Notes under the pieces: generated by a model
Databases searched by the model: none
Seen by the model: only the letters and a program-made list of their open reading frames with translations
Told to the model about the DNA's origin: nothing
Program-made: the position numbers and the translations under genes
Assembly: GCF_000613885.1 (NCBI RefSeq)
Contig: NZ_BAJV01000003.1
Coordinates: 1-64,000, forward strand
Direction: 5' to 3'
Length of the DNA stretch: 64,000 nucleotides
From: Asaia prunellae JCM 25354
Lineage (GTDB): Bacteria; Pseudomonadota; Alphaproteobacteria; Acetobacterales; Acetobacteraceae
Part shown: piece after piece, positions 28,331 to 38,877 of the stretch
How positions within the stretch are numbered: the first letter of the stretch is position 1
How the letters are laid out: each line of letters starts with the position of its first letter

Positions 28331-28750
28331 ATGCCGGTTCAGGTCGAAATCATCAGCCCGGAGAAGCTGCTCTTCCAGAAGGAAGTAGAAATGGCTGTCA
28401 TTCCGGGCGAAGAAGGCGATATCGCGGCCATGCCGGATCATGCGCCGATCATGCTCCTGCTGCGGGGCGGCATCGTTTCTCTCTATGAGAACGGTGTCGT
28501 GACCGAGCGTTTTTTCGTCTCCGGTGGTTTCGCCGATATCACCGCAACACGCTGCACCATCCTTGCGGATGAGGCTCTGGCGGTTGAAGAAATTGTCGTC
28601 AGCGAGGCAGCATCCCGTCTCGAGATGCTTGAGGTCCAGCTGACCAATATCGCCGCTGACGATATTGCCGATCAGGACCGTCTGTCTCGCAAGATTCAGG
28701 CCGCCCGCGCAGCGATCGAAGCGGCAGAGGCAGCGCATCCTCTGCACTGA
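28331..28750 (+). CDS. atpC: ATP synthase F1 epsilon subunit
   Basis: 139-residue central-stalk subunit. The N-terminal beta-sandwich (VEIISPEKLLFQKEVEMAVI, PGEEGDIAAMPDHAPIM) and the C-terminal helical hairpin are both present. It starts four bases after atpD and ends the operon, followed by a strong terminator. Confidence 0.95.
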   Translation: MPVQVEIISPEKLLFQKEVEMAVIPGEEGDIAAMPDHAPIMLLLRGGIVSLYENGVVTERFFVSGGFADITATRCTILADEALAVEEIVVSEAASRLEMLEVQLTNIAADDIADQDRLSRKIQAARAAIEAAEAAHPLH

Positions 28751-28776
28751 GGCTCTCAGCTCTGCACAGGTTAAGG

Positions 28777-28813
28777 AAAAGCCGGAGGTCCATCAGGATC
28801 TCCGGCTTTTTTT
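28777..28813 (+). terminator. Terminator of the atp operon
   Basis: GCCGGAG pairs with CTCCGGC around a 12-base loop, flanked by AAAA and a T-run of seven. It also faces the convergent queF gene. Confidence 0.9.
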
Positions 28814-28826
28814 GATGTGCGCTGGT

Positions 28827-29297
28827 TCAGCCGCGACCGCGATAGCCGGGAACATCCTGAGACGGAATCCAGACACCCTTTGGCGGCTCGCCTGTCTGCC
28901 AGAACACATCGATCGGTATGCCACCACGCGGATACCAGTAGGCTCCGATACGTAGCCATTTCGGATTCAGCACCTCGACCAGCTTTGTGGCAATGCTGAC
29001 AGAGCAATCTTCATGAAAGGCCCCATGGTTGCGAAAGCTGGTCAGATACAGCTTCAGTGACTTGCTCTCGACGATCCATTCATCGGGAATGTAGTCGATC
29101 ACGATATGGGCGAAATCCGGCTGGCCCGTGACAGGGCAAAGAGAGGTAAATTCGGGTGCGGTAAAGCGCACGACGTAGTCGCGACCTTTATGAGGGCTCG
29201 GCACGCGTTCGAGCGTTGCGGTCTCGGGGCTGTCCGGCTGGACAGTCTGGCGGCCAAGCTGGCTCAATGCGGCCAGATCGTTCTCTGATGTGGTCAT
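28827..29297 (-). CDS. queF: NADPH-dependent 7-cyano-7-deazaguanine reductase QueF
   Basis: 156-residue preQ1 synthase of the short (type I) QueF class in queuosine biosynthesis. The catalytic Cys54 is in [16 protein letters not shown] and the NADPH-binding [20 protein letters not shown] motif follows, then ILGAYW-like [20 protein letters not shown] at the C-terminus. It is convergent with the atp operon and divergent from rnd. Confidence 0.96.
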   Translation of the reverse strand: MTTSENDLAALSQLGRQTVQPDSPETATLERVPSPHKGRDYVVRFTAPEFTSLCPVTGQPDFAHIVIDYIPDEWIVESKSLKLYLTSFRNHGAFHEDCSVSIATKLVEVLNPKWLRIGAYWYPRGGIPIDVFWQTGEPPKGVWIPSQDVPGYRGRG

Positions 29298-29326
29298 GAT
29301 GGTCTGCCCTGATGTATGGAAGGGAA

Positions 29327-30513
29327 ATGCAAGTGTCTCAAGCCGGTTTCCCAGCCCCAGTCATCGTGTCTTCTACAGACGATTTGGCGCAACTTTGCGC
29401 GCGACTCAAGCAGGAGCCGTTCGTCACGATCGATACGGAGTTTGTGCGAGAGCATACATACTGGCCGCAACTCTGCGTTGTGCAGCTTGGCGGTATGGCA
29501 GATGTGGCGGTCATTGATACGCTTGCATCAGGCTTGACCTTGCGCCACTGGCTGATCTTCTGGCGACAGAAAGCTGTGTGAAGGTGTTTCATGCGGCGCG
29601 GCAGGATCTTGAAATCTTCCTGCATCTTTTCGATGTCCTGCCACGTTCGATCTTTGATACGCAGGTTGCTGCGATGGTAGGCGGATATGGTGATCAGGTG
29701 GGCTATGATACGCTTGTCAGCGCCATTACCGGTGCAGGGATCGACAAGACGCACCGTTTCAGCGACTGGGCGGCGCGTCCGCTTTCAAAAGCACAGATTG
29801 CTTATGCTGCGGCAGATGTTACCCATTTGCGTAATGTCTATCTGACCTTGCATGACGAGCTGGTGAAGCAGAACCGCCTGCACTGGGCCGATGCCGAGCT
29901 GGCCGTTCTGAACGACCCGGCAACGTTCCGGCCTGATCCGCGCCGCCAGTGGGAGCGTCTCAAGGCGCGTACCAATAATCGCCGCATGCTGGGTGTGCTG
30001 CGTGAAGTGGCTGCCTGGCGTGAGATTGAGGCACAGGCGCTCGATATTCCGCGCCAGCGTCTGATCCGTGACGAAAGTCTGCTTGAGATTGCGGCTGTTC
30101 GCCCGCAGGATGCTGAGGCCCTGTCACGCGTGCGTGGGGTTTCTCGTGGTTTTGCTGAGGGCAAGGCGGCGCCGGGCCTGCTTGCGGCGATCCAGACTGG
30201 TAACGATCTTCCTGAAAAGGATCTGCCCCGTCCGCCGCGCAAACCGGAAGGCGCCAAACCTTCATCGGCGCTTGTGGCGTTGCTCAAGGTTGTTCTGGCG
30301 GCGAGCTGCGAGGCCAATCGCGTAGCGCCCAAGCTGGTCGCTACAAGTGAAGATCTGGACAGTCTTGCTCTTGGCGAGACGGATAGCCCTGTTCTGCAGG
30401 GTTGGCGTCGGGCTGTTTTTGGTGACGATGCCCTGGCTTTGCTCAGGGGAGAAATCCAGCTGGCTGTTAACGGACGCTCCGTAAGGTTGATCCGTATGGA
30501 TCCGTCACGCTGA
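29327..30513 (+). CDS. rnd: Ribonuclease D (single-base frameshift)
   Basis: 3'-5' exoribonuclease for tRNA 3'-end maturation. The first DEDD motif is [15 protein letters not shown], the second lies in [12 protein letters not shown], and the third in [13 protein letters not shown]; a C-terminal HRDC-type domain follows. The frame breaks near 29536: TTGACC should be TTGGACC, which restores [20 protein letters not shown] and a 395-codon protein. I took the ATG at 29327, preceded by GGAAGGGAA, over an upstream ATG at 29312. Confidence 0.92.
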
Positions 30514-30738
30514 TCGGATCGGAAGAGACTGCCAGGAAAGACAGGATGCAATTCTGACCGAGGCCTAAAGCACGAATTATCTTTCATTCTTTGGTAATTC
30601 TGACGGCTTCAGATTGACTTGTGCAAGAGCTCTGTGTTTATGCGCCAGTCTCATCATAGAAAAATCCGACTTACGGATTGAGCAAGTCGTATTGACACAC
30701 TAGTTTTACGTCACAGGACTGAATGAGGAGTACGGGCG

Positions 30739-31410
30739 ATGGAATGGACTGACGAAATAATCTCCCGTCTTCAGACGCTTTGGCAGGAAGGACTATCGAC
30801 AGCCGAGATTGGCCGGCAACTGTCGATCACGAAGAATGCCGTCGTGGGCAAGGCGCATCGGCTGGGCCTGCCCCCCCGTCCATCGCCTATCCGTGCGACG
30901 GCCAAGCCCCGCAAGGAGAGTGCGGCAGAGACTTCCGTGTCCCAGCCGGTGATGGAAACAACGGCAGAAGCGCCCATGGCGATTCCTCCGGTATCCGAGG
31001 TCAAGTCACCCGCAGCCAGTGAGGTTGCTGCTCCAACCCCGACCAGACCTGTTATTGCCGAGACGACTGTCTCTTCAGCACCCAAAGCAGAACGTGTCGA
31101 AAAACCTGTTGAAAATATCAGCCCGGTATCCGCGGAAGAGGCTTCCGCAGCCGTCAAGCCAAGCCCGACCCGTAAACCTGCCGAGCCCAAAACCATGTCG
31201 CCAGATCTGATGCTTCGTCCGCTTCTGCGTCCGCTGACGACAGAAAGCTCCACGCGTCGTGGCCCGTCCTGCTGCTGGCCGAACGGTGATCCGGGTACGC
31301 CGGGCTTTCATTTCTGTGGTGCCAAGCCGGTCCCAGGCAAACCTTATTGTGCCGAACATTGTGCCATTGCGTATGTAAAGCTGCGTGATCGTCGTGAGAG
31401 TGTTGGGTGA
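30739..31410 (+). CDS. gcrA: GcrA cell-cycle regulator
   Basis: 223-residue GcrA, an alphaproteobacterial sigma70 cofactor acting with CcrM methylation at cell-cycle promoters. The N-terminal helix-turn-helix is MEWTDEIISRLQTLWQEGLS with TKNAVVGKAHRLGLPPRP, and the C-terminal polymerase-binding module has CCWPNGDPGTPGFHFCGA and YCAEHCAIAY. Between them sits a 130-residue disordered linker rich in Ala, Pro, Thr, Ser and Val, longer than in most homologues. The ATG has GAGGAG upstream. The 225-base region before it shows no clear promoter. Confidence 0.96.
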   Translation: MEWTDEIISRLQTLWQEGLSTAEIGRQLSITKNAVVGKAHRLGLPPRPSPIRATAKPRKESAAETSVSQPVMETTAEAPMAIPPVSEVKSPAASEVAAPTPTRPVIAETTVSSAPKAERVEKPVENISPVSAEEASAAVKPSPTRKPAEPKTMSPDLMLRPLLRPLTTESSTRRGPSCCWPNGDPGTPGFHFCGAKPVPGKPYCAEHCAIAYVKLRDRRESVG

Positions 31411-31437
31411 GCGTAACCGGCGCTGAATCGTATGTAT

Positions 31438-31473
31438 AAAAAAAGCCCGGTCGTTATGACCGGGCCTTTTTGT
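31438..31473. terminator. Bidirectional terminator between gcrA and bactofilin gene
   Basis: GCCCGGTC pairs with GACCGGGC around a five-base loop, with an A-run before and a T-run after, between two convergent genes. Confidence 0.9.
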
Positions 31474-31489
31474 TGAGGTCTGGAAGCAC

Positions 31490-32176
31490 TCAGACAGAAG
31501 GTGTCGTCTCTTCCGTCTTTTCGACAGCCGGGGGAGCGGCATCAGGTGCGGCAGGGCGCGGCGGCATATCGCCGGTAATCATTTCAAGATGACCGGTGAT
31601 CTGGCCACCGTCTTCTACCTGAAGGCGACGGCAACGGGTCTTGCCAATGAGCTTGCCTGTGGCGCGAACGGTCAGATTGCCACGAACGGTCAGTGTACCG
31701 TCGATCGTGCCAGCCAGGTCGGCATCCTCGACTTCGATCTCGCCCCGAAACACACCGCCCTGGGCAACAGCCAGCTCGGCTGCCTGAAGCAGTGAGGCTT
31801 CAACCGTGCCTTCGACAACAAGGCGCTCTGCGTCCTGTATCGAGCCCTGAACCGAAATGCCGCGGCCGACTACCAGAGTACGGCGATCGGAAGAATCGCG
31901 GCGTCCACCGGGTGCAGCCGCTGCTGCGGCTGCCGGACGTGCTGCTGCGGCAGGTGCCGCCGGCGTAGCGGAAGAGGGAGGGGTGGGGAACGGCGAACGA
32001 CCCATCGCTACAGAATCCTTGAGTTGAGAGGCTGATGAAGCGTCAGACGCTGAGGTCGGACGCTCAGGGAAGAGCGAGGCGCTGCCCGAGCCGGGGGCAG
32101 TCGCCTTTTGACCAGTACTGGCCGAAGCACCTGAAGATGGAGGAGCTGTATCTTCTGGTTTGCGTCGTTTGAACAA
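31490..32176 (-). CDS. Bactofilin
   Basis: Polymer-forming cytoskeletal protein of the bactofilin (DUF583) family. The beta-helical core spans RTLVVGRGISVQGSIQDAER to RRLQVEDGGQITGHLEMI and shows the regular GxIxVxGxLxG spacing. It is preceded by a long Ala/Pro/Ser-rich disordered N-terminus and followed by a Pro/Glu tail. I propose the TTG at 32176 (then FKRRKPEDTAPP) because basic FKRRK-type starts are typical; a TTG at 32299 is the alternative. Bactofilins organise cell-wall enzymes and stalks; the partner is not visible here. Confidence 0.82.
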   Translation of the reverse strand: MFKRRKPEDTAPPSSGASASTGQKATAPGSGSASLFPERPTSASDASSASQLKDSVAMGRSPFPTPPSSATPAAPAAAARPAAAAAAAPGGRRDSSDRRTLVVGRGISVQGSIQDAERLVVEGTVEASLLQAAELAVAQGGVFRGEIEVEDADLAGTIDGTLTVRGNLTVRATGKLIGKTRCRRLQVEDGGQITGHLEMITGDMPPRPAAPDAAPPAVEKTEETTPSV

Positions 32177-32480
32177 GAGAACCCCGCTGCGCGTTCTGAG
32201 AGGTGGCGGTTCGGGTGCCGCTGTCGGCTTTGGGACAGATAAGGTGCCATCGAGATGGCGACCCGTGTCCTCACCCGGCTTACACGGTAAGATGCGCAAG
32301 CGACAAGCGGATAAAGGGCAGGTTTTCGCGGTTTTTGACCCTAACCCAGTCTTGTGTCATGGCCTTTGGCGAAGAATGCCGAACCTGTCGTTCACGCAGC
32401 GTTACGATCGCGAGTGATCGTGTTGATTTCATGGCGTGGGTAAAGGTTCTGTCAATTTAATTCATCGTTCCGGAGACTTC

Positions 32481-33456
32481 ATGACTGCGCCTGCTCTCGA
32501 TCTGCTCTGCATTGGTAATGCTATTGTCGATATTCTGGCCCCGGTTTCTCATGAGACGCTCGAGGCACTTGGCTCGCCGCTAGGCAGCATGACACTGATC
32601 GATGCTGCCCAGGCCGCAGAAATCGAAGCGGAAATCAGCCCCGAACAGATTATGGGTGGTGGTTCTGCCGCCAATACGGCGGTCGTTGCCTCCCGTCTTG
32701 GCGCTCGCGTTGGTTATCTCGGCAAAGTTGCGGCAGATGAAGCCGGCCTTGGCTATGCCAGAGACCTGACAGCACAGAATCTGCTCTACCCCTCTGTTCC
32801 GGTTGAGACCGCCGATCGTCCTACCGCACGTTGCATCATTCTCGTCACACCTGATGGCCAGCGTACCATGCATACCTATCTCGGTATCTGTACGGAGTTC
32901 GGGCCGGAAGATGTCGATCAGGCTGCTGTTTCGGATGCCGCGGTGACTTATATGGAAGGTTATCTTTTCGACAAGGATCGTGCCCAGGCCGCATTCATCC
33001 TGGCCGCGGAAACAGCTCACAAAGCCGGGCGCCGCGTTGCCCTTACACTTTCCGATACGTTCTGCGTTGCCCGTCATCATGACGCTTTTCGTGCGCTTGT
33101 GGCCGGGCATATCGACATTCTCTTCGCCAATGAAGCCGAGATCTGCGCCCTTTATGGTACCGAGAATTTCGATTCTGCTGCAGCACAGGCAGGAGCAGAT
33201 GCCGCTCTTGTCGTGCTGACACGCAGTGAGAAGGGGGCCGTCATTCTCTCCGAAGGCAGAAGATTGTCGTGCCAACCGAGCCGGTCCGGGTTGTGGATAC
33301 GACAGGTGCAGGCGACGCCTTTGCGGCAGGCTTTTTGGCTGGTCTCGCCAAGGGGCGCAGCCTCGAGGCCTGTGCCACGCTGGGCAACCAGGCCGCTGCA
33401 GCCATTATCACCCATATGGGGCTCGCCCCGCAGAGGATTTTGGGCTCAGGGCGTAA
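32481..33456 (+). CDS. Adenosine kinase, PfkB family (two frameshifts)
   Basis: PfkB-fold sugar/nucleoside kinase of the alphaproteobacterial adenosine-kinase group. The substrate side reads LLCIGNAIVDILAPV with MGGGSAANTAVVASRLGARV, and the catalytic loop is DTTGAGDAFAAGFLAGLA, which lies in the second frame. One A is missing at 33260-33261 (restoring EGRKIVVPTEPVRVVD) and one G at 33418-33421 (restoring THMGARPAEDFGLRA then stop). With both the product is 325 codons, normal for the family. GGAG precedes ATG 32481. Adenosine is inferred from family, not shown. Confidence 0.88.
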
Positions 33457-33782
33457 GGTCGTCACGGGGCCTTGTCCCATCCTCCGCCAAAGGGCAGCCG
33501 CCCTCTGGAAACCAGTTCGGATAAGGCGGGATGAAAGGGGCTTGCCCCTTTCCGGGAGGCGGGGTAGCGCCCGCATGACTTGCCCGCCAGTAGTCCAGCC
33601 CCGCCGAGCAGGCACAATTTCACCTTGTGAAACCTGAAAAAACCCGTCTTTTCGGAACCTTTCATTGCACTCTGACGGGAAATTGTGCAGAACACGGCCA
33701 AATCCGTCAGTCCCGGCTTTGTGTCGTTCCCAGGGAGCGATCCGGCAGGGCATGACCCTGCAAGCCCGATCAGGACCGCTTC
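33457..33782 (+). other. 326-base intergenic region with several hairpins
   Basis: No gene is seen. AGGGC/GCCCT at 33491-33504 and GAAAGGGG/CCCCTTTC at 33533-33552 form compact hairpins, and CCCGTC near 33645 can pair with GACGGG near 33678. The compact GC-rich hairpins and phrases such as CTCTGGAAACC resemble extragenic palindromic repeats. The typA promoter should lie in the last 150 bases. Confidence 0.45.
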
Positions 33783-35606
33783 ATGGAAATCCGTAACATC
33801 GCCATTATCGCGCACGTCGATCATGGCAAGACTACCCTCGTCGATCAGCTTCTCAAGCAGTCCGGTTCATTCCGTGAGAACCAGCACGTTGCAGAACGCG
33901 CCATGGACAGCAACGACCTAGAGCGTGAGCGCGGCATTACCATTCTTGCCAAGTGCACCTCGGTCGTCTGGAACGAGACGCGCATCAACATCATCGACAC
34001 GCCAGGCCACGCCGATTTCGGTGGTGAGGTCGAGCGTATCCTGAGCATGGTGGACGGCGCGATCATCCTGGTCGACTCGGCTGAAGGCGCTCTGCCGCAG
34101 ACCAAGTTCGTGCTCGGCAAGGCGCTGGCCCGTGGCCTGCGTCCGATCGTGGTCGTGAACAAGATCGACCGTGGCGACGCCCGTCCCGACGAAGTTCATG
34201 AAGAAATCTTCGATCTGTTTGCGGCGCTGGGCGCTGACGAGCATCAGCTCGACTTCCCGATGCTCTACGCTTCGGGCCGTCAGGGCTGGGCCGATCTGGA
34301 AATGAACGGCCCCCGCAAGGATCTGTCCCCGCTGTTCGATCTGGTGCTGCGTCATGTGCCCACGCCGGGTCTGGACAAGGAAGCGCCGTTCGGCATGGTT
34401 GCGACCATTCTCGAGAGCGACAACTTCCTGGGCCGCATCCTGACCGGTCGCATCGAGCAGGGCCGTGCCCGCCTCAACATGCCGGTGCGCGTGCTGCGTC
34501 CCGATGGTTCGGTTGTCGAAACCGGCCGTCTGACGAAGCTGCTGTCGTTCCGCGGTCTCGACCGCGTGCCGGTGGAAGAAGCCGAAGCTGGTGACATCGT
34601 CGCTGTGGCTGGTCTATCCGACGCGACCATCCCTGACACCATTGCCGATCCGGCTCTAGACGGCCCGCTGCCCTCGACCCCGGTCGATCCGCCGACCCTG
34701 TCGATGACCTTCCGCATCAATGACGGCCCTCTGGGTGGTCGTGAAGGCAAGAAAGTGACGTCGCGCCAGATCCGTGATCGTCTGTTCAAGGAAACCGAAG
34801 GCAATGTGGCCATCAAGGTGACCGAGAGCGCCGAGAGCGAAGCTTTTGAGGTTGCCGGTCGTGGCGAACTTCAACTTGGCGTGCTCATCGAAATGATGCG
34901 ACGCGAAGGCTTCGAGCTGACAATCGGTCGTCCGCGCGTACTCTTCCGCACCAACGAAGAGACCGGCGAGCGTGAAGAGCCTTATGAAGAGGTTCTGGTC
35001 GATGTTGACGAGCCCTATTCGGGCGTGGTCGTCGAGAAGATGTCGATCCGCAAGGGCGTGATGCAGGACATGCGTCCTTCGGGTGGCGACAAGGTTCGTC
35101 TGACCTTTATCATCCCGTCGCGCGGCCTGATTGGCTATCACGGCGAGTTCCTGACCGACACGCGCGGCACAGGTATCATGAACCGTCTGTTCGCGGGTTA
35201 CAGGCCCTATGCCGGTACGATCGACGGCCGTCGCAACGGCTCGCTGATTTCTTCGGAAGACGGTGCGACCACGCAATATGCGCTGTTCGCGCTGCAGGAT
35301 CGCGGGACGATGTTCGTCGACGCGGGCGAGAAAATCTACACAGGTATGATCCTGGGTGAGCATTCTCGTGAGAATGATCTCGACATTAACGCCGTGCGTG
35401 AAAAGAAACTGACCAACATCCGTGCCGCCGGTAAGGACGATGCGCTGCTTCTGACCCCGCCACGCAAGATGAGCCTCGAGCAGGCCATTGCCTATATTGA
35501 AGACGACGAGCTGGTCGAAGTGACGCCTTCTGCCGTGCGTATCCGCAAGCGTTACCTTGATCCGAACGAGCGCAAGCGCATGTCGAAGGTCAAGTCTGAC
35601 ATCTGA
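33783..35606 (+). CDS. typA: Translational GTPase TypA/BipA
   Basis: 607-residue ribosome-associated GTPase needed for stress and cold growth. G1 is [15 protein letters not shown]2 lies in RERGITI, G3 is DTPGHADF, G4 is NKID, followed by EF-Tu domain 2, EF-G domains III/V and the BipA-specific C-terminus ([35 protein letters not shown]). It is intact and strongly codon-biased. A terminator follows. Confidence 0.98.
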   Translation: MEIRNIAIIAHVDHGKTTLVDQLLKQSGSFRENQHVAERAMDSNDLERERGITILAKCTSVVWNETRINIIDTPGHADFGGEVERILSMVDGAIILVDSAEGALPQTKFVLGKALARGLRPIVVVNKIDRGDARPDEVHEEIFDLFAALGADEHQLDFPMLYASGRQGWADLEMNGPRKDLSPLFDLVLRHVPTPGLDKEAPFGMVATILESDNFLGRILTGRIEQGRARLNMPVRVLRPDGSVVETGRLTKLLSFRGLDRVPVEEAEAGDIVAVAGLSDATIPDTIADPALDGPLPSTPVDPPTLSMTFRINDGPLGGREGKKVTSRQIRDRLFKETEGNVAIKVTESAESEAFEVAGRGELQLGVLIEMMRREGFELTIGRPRVLFRTNEETGEREEPYEEVLVDVDEPYSGVVVEKMSIRKGVMQDMRPSGGDKVRLTFIIPSRGLIGYHGEFLTDTRGTGIMNRLFAGYRPYAGTIDGRRNGSLISSEDGATTQYALFALQDRGTMFVDAGEKIYTGMILGEHSRENDLDINAVREKKLTNIRAAGKDDALLLTPPRKMSLEQAIAYIEDDELVEVTPSAVRIRKRYLDPNERKRMSKVKSDI

Positions 35607-35614
35607 TCTTTCGG

Positions 35615-35644
35615 AAAGGGTCATCGGATACGATGGCCCTTTTC
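35615..35644 (+). terminator. Terminator of typA
   Basis: AAAGGGTCATCG pairs with CGATGGCCCTTT (one G:T pair) around GATA, followed by T residues, just after the stop codon. Confidence 0.8.
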
Positions 35645-35834
35645 TGACGAACATGTCGCGATTAAGGCGAATATACGCCTTTACCGTGCGATTACAGTCA
35701 TTTTATTAAATTTATCCCGAGACGATTTGAAAAAATACTGATAGCGTCCACGTTGTCATGAGTTCAGATGAGCCGGGTTCTTCGGTCTTACTGACACCTG
35801 TGATTATGTGAATTTGCTTTCTGGAGCTCGTTTC

Positions 35835-36116
35835 ATGCTCGTTTTCAATCGTCGCCTTCTCACCGGTGTTGCCGCTCTTGCCATGACGCTGAGCGTTCCT
35901 GCTTTCGCTCAGGACGCAGCTCCGGCTGCCCAGGCTCCCGCCGCTGCAGCGCCGGCCGCTCCGGAAGCCACAGCTCCGGCTCCGACGTCTGAAGCTGCTC
36001 CGGCAGCATCGACCGACGACAAGGCTGCCAAGCACAAGCATAAGGGCAAGCACAAGCACAAGCACCACAAGAAGGGTGCAGAAGCTGCCGCCGAGAAGGA
36101 CGCTTCCGGCAACTGA
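35835..36116 (+). CDS. Small secreted Ala/Pro- and Lys/His-rich protein, Asr-like
   Basis: 93-residue exported protein. Residues 1-27 are a Sec signal peptide (FNRRLLTGVAALAMTLSVPAFA). The mature protein has an Ala/Pro/Glu-rich half, then a strongly basic KHKHKGKHKHKHHKKG block and an Ala/Glu/Lys tail; it has no aromatic residues and should be disordered. Composition and layout resemble the periplasmic acid-shock protein Asr. A metal-binding or polymer-binding role is also possible. The upstream start at 35808 is less likely because it breaks the signal peptide. It has its own terminator, so is monocistronic. Confidence 0.7.
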   Translation: MLVFNRRLLTGVAALAMTLSVPAFAQDAAPAAQAPAAAAPAAPEATAPAPTSEAAPAASTDDKAAKHKHKGKHKHKHHKKGAEAAAEKDASGN

Positions 36117-36137
36117 TCGATCTTCTGATCGACCATG

Positions 36138-36168
36138 GAAAACGGGGCCGTTTACGGCCCCGTTTTTT
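36138..36168 (+). terminator. Terminator of the Lys/His-rich protein gene
   Basis: AACGGGGCCG pairs with CGGCCCCGTT around TTTA and is followed by six T residues. Confidence 0.9.
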
Positions 36169-36309
36169 GTTGTTCATGTATCGAAAGCAAAACCCGTCAA
36201 TATCCCGTACAGATACGGCCACTTTCCTGAAGGGGGATGGCGTTGGCCAATGCAGACCGGGCCCGTGATCGGTTGATGTGTGTCAGCGCAGATGCGCCAG
36301 TGGATAGCC

Positions 36310-37382
36310 TCAGCCTGGTTCTGGTATAATGGCTGCCCGACGCGGTCGGGCGCGATGGGCCGTTGCAAAAGGTACCATTCGGCTCTCTGCCTCATCCCAG
36401 AGCGTGTGACGGAACAGTTCACGTATCGCCTCGCCCAATCCAAAGGTTTTGACCTCGCTGAAAATGCTGTGTGCCTCATGGCAGGCGGCCAGGCGGTAGT
36501 TCGGAATGCCCGGTGCGGCGTGATGGATGTGATGCAGGCCGATATTGCCTGAAAACCAGTTGAGCAAGCGCGGCAGGCGCAGGAAGGAACATCCGGTGAG
36601 CGCAGCCTCGAATGCATTCCAGTGCTCCGAGCGCTCCCAGTGCACCCCTTCAAACTTGTGTTGCACCAGAAACAGGGCGACCCCTATGACCGCAGCAGGA
36701 TAAACCACGCCGAATGCCAGCAAAGCAGTTGTCCCGAATCCGAAGATATAGGCAAGCCCACCATAGAGCAGCAACAGGCAGAGATTCGTCGTGTGAACGC
36801 CCCAGCGTTCCGCCTGCCAGCTGCGAGGGGTGTCAAATGGAATGCGGTAGACAATAAAGAAGATGAGGGGGGCATGATCAGGATCGAGATAAAAGGATTT
36901 TTCGATATCCTGTAAACAAGACGTTCCGATCTTGACATGTTGTAATATTCGGAGACTGTTGTGCAGTCTGAGTAAATATCGGAGAGTCTTCCCCGACTTT
37001 CTATATTGTTCCAGTCGCCGTGGTGTATTGCATGGTGACGACGCCAGTGATCATATGGTGTCAATGTGAGCAGGGAACAGAGACGCCCTACAAGACGATT
37101 GACTGCGGCTGAGCGGAAAAGTGATCCATGCCCGCAATCATGTTGCAGCGTGAAGGTGCGTATTGCCAGGCCACTGGCCAGGGGAAGCAGCAGCAGCACT
37201 GCATGGATATGGTGAGACATGCCCGTGAAAAGAACGGCATAGCAGGCAAGCAACCCGCCTATGGTGGTTACTGCCTGAAAGAGACTCGTGGGATGATGCG
37301 GAGACTGATAGGTTTTGACGGAACGGATATCTGACATACGGTCACGGACCGCATTTGTCTTGGGCGAGGCAAGGTGCGGCAT
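36310..37382 (-). CDS. Fatty-acid desaturase, delta-12 type (single-base frameshift)
   Basis: Membrane di-iron acyl-lipid desaturase. The three histidine boxes are HDCGHGS, HHAIHHGDWNNIE and NIGLHHIHH, with several membrane helices between. The frame breaks in the G run at 36867-36872 (C run on the coding strand); one more base restores ILIMPPLIFFIVYRIPFD and gives 357 codons. The C-terminal ANYRL-like PGIPNYRL fits delta-12/omega-6 enzymes, but regioselectivity cannot be proven. The start could also be the ATG at 37337. Confidence 0.87.
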
Positions 37383-37561
37383 GATTTCTCGGAAACTATT
37401 TCTCTGCGGGAACGTTCTGAGTTAATGGCATATTTCGTTTTGTGCAATCATCCTGATCAATATGCCTCGCAATTGCCTCAGTGTATCGTGCGTTATTGCA
37501 ATGCATCAGGATCCGTCGCGCTCAGCAAGATGCAAGAGGGTAGCGGCATTATGCGCGTGTC

Positions 37562-37584
37562 AGGGGTGTCTGCGTGACACCCCT
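37562..37584 (-). terminator. Hairpin after dadA
   Basis: AGGGGTGTC and GACACCCCT form a perfect nine-base stem with a five-base loop, 35 bases beyond the dadA stop. No T-run follows on the minus strand, so termination is only possible, not certain. Nothing else is recognised between dadA and the desaturase gene. Confidence 0.4.
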
Positions 37585-37618
37585 TTGCGCCTTTATGCGA
37601 GGCTGGGCCCCGCAATCC

Positions 37619-38877
37619 TCAGGATGTGTAGCGATCCAGAGAAAGATCGAGCGACGGAATATCCGTGCGCTTGCCGCTGATGCGGTCGGCCAGAATACGG
37701 CCTGAGCCGCAGGCCATGGTCCAGCCCAGTGTGCCATGACCTGTATTGAGCCAGAGATTGCTGTAACGGCCCGACGGCCCGATGACGGGGGTGCCGTCGG
37801 GGGTGCAGGGACGCAGGCCGGTCCAGTAGCGGGCGCGGCTGAGATCGGCACCGCCATACATCTCGTTGAACGAGAGTTCCAGCGTTTCGCGACGATCCTG
37901 GCTCAGCTTGAGGCGCCAGCCTGTCAGTTCTGCCGTCCCACCAATGCGGATGCGATCGCCAAGCGCGTCATGGCGACCTTGTAGGTCTCGTCATTGACCG
38001 TCGAGGTCGGCACGCGTCTCTCATCGGTGATCGGGGCGGTGAGAGAGTAGCCCTTGACCGGATAGACCGGCAGATCGAGTTCGATCGGCTTGAGCAGACG
38101 GGGCGAGTAGCTGCCCAGTGCCAGAACATAGGCGTCGGCTGTCAGACGGCCAGCGCTGGTGCGAATGCCGTAAATGGCGTCGCTCGCGGCTTCGATAGCC
38201 TCGATCTCGGTACGGAAGCGGAAGCTGACACCTTTTTCTGCCGCCATGGCAGCCAGACGCTGCGTGAACAGATAGGCATCACCCGATTCATCGCCGGGCA
38301 GCCGAAGGCCCCCCTTGAGAAGATGACGCGCACCGGTCAGGCCCGGTTCGTATTTCAGAACATCATCTGTTCCCAGAAGGTCGTGTTTTACGCCACTTTC
38401 TTCCAGAAGACGCATGTCTTCATATGCGTGCTCAACCTGCTTGTCGGTACGGAAAAGCTGGATCAGGCCTTTCTGACCATCATCATAGGTGATGCCGGTG
38501 GAACGTCTCAGTTCAGCCTGACAGTCGCGACTGTACTCCGCAATACGCAGCATACGGCTCTTGTTGATATCATAGGCATGATGCGTGCAGTTGGTCAGAA
38601 GCTGCGTCATGAAGCGCAGCATCGGGGCATTGACGGCAGCGGCACGAACGACCAGCGGAGCGTGTTTCTGGAACATCCACCGTGCAGCCTTGAGGGGCAG
38701 GCCAGGCATGGCCCAGGGCGTGGAATAGCCCGGTGAAACCTGTCCGGCATTGGCAAAGGAGGTTTCGAGTCCGACACCGGGCTGGCGATCGATAACCTCA
38801 ACCTCATGGCCCTGTTCAGCGAGATACCAGGCAGTAGTGACGCCAATCACACCGGCGCCCATGACGATGATCTTCAT
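37619..38877 (-). CDS. dadA: D-amino-acid dehydrogenase DadA (single-base frameshift)
   Basis: FAD-dependent dehydrogenase that oxidises D-alanine to pyruvate and passes electrons to the respiratory chain. The dinucleotide fold is [20 protein letters not shown]; the FAD-contacting [20 protein letters not shown] and the C-terminal [14 protein letters not shown] with [19 protein letters not shown] are diagnostic. One base is missing at 37959-37960 (GGG read as GG on the coding strand); restoring it gives [17 protein letters not shown] and 419 codons. Its ATG overlaps the alr stop, so the two are coupled. Confidence 0.92.
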
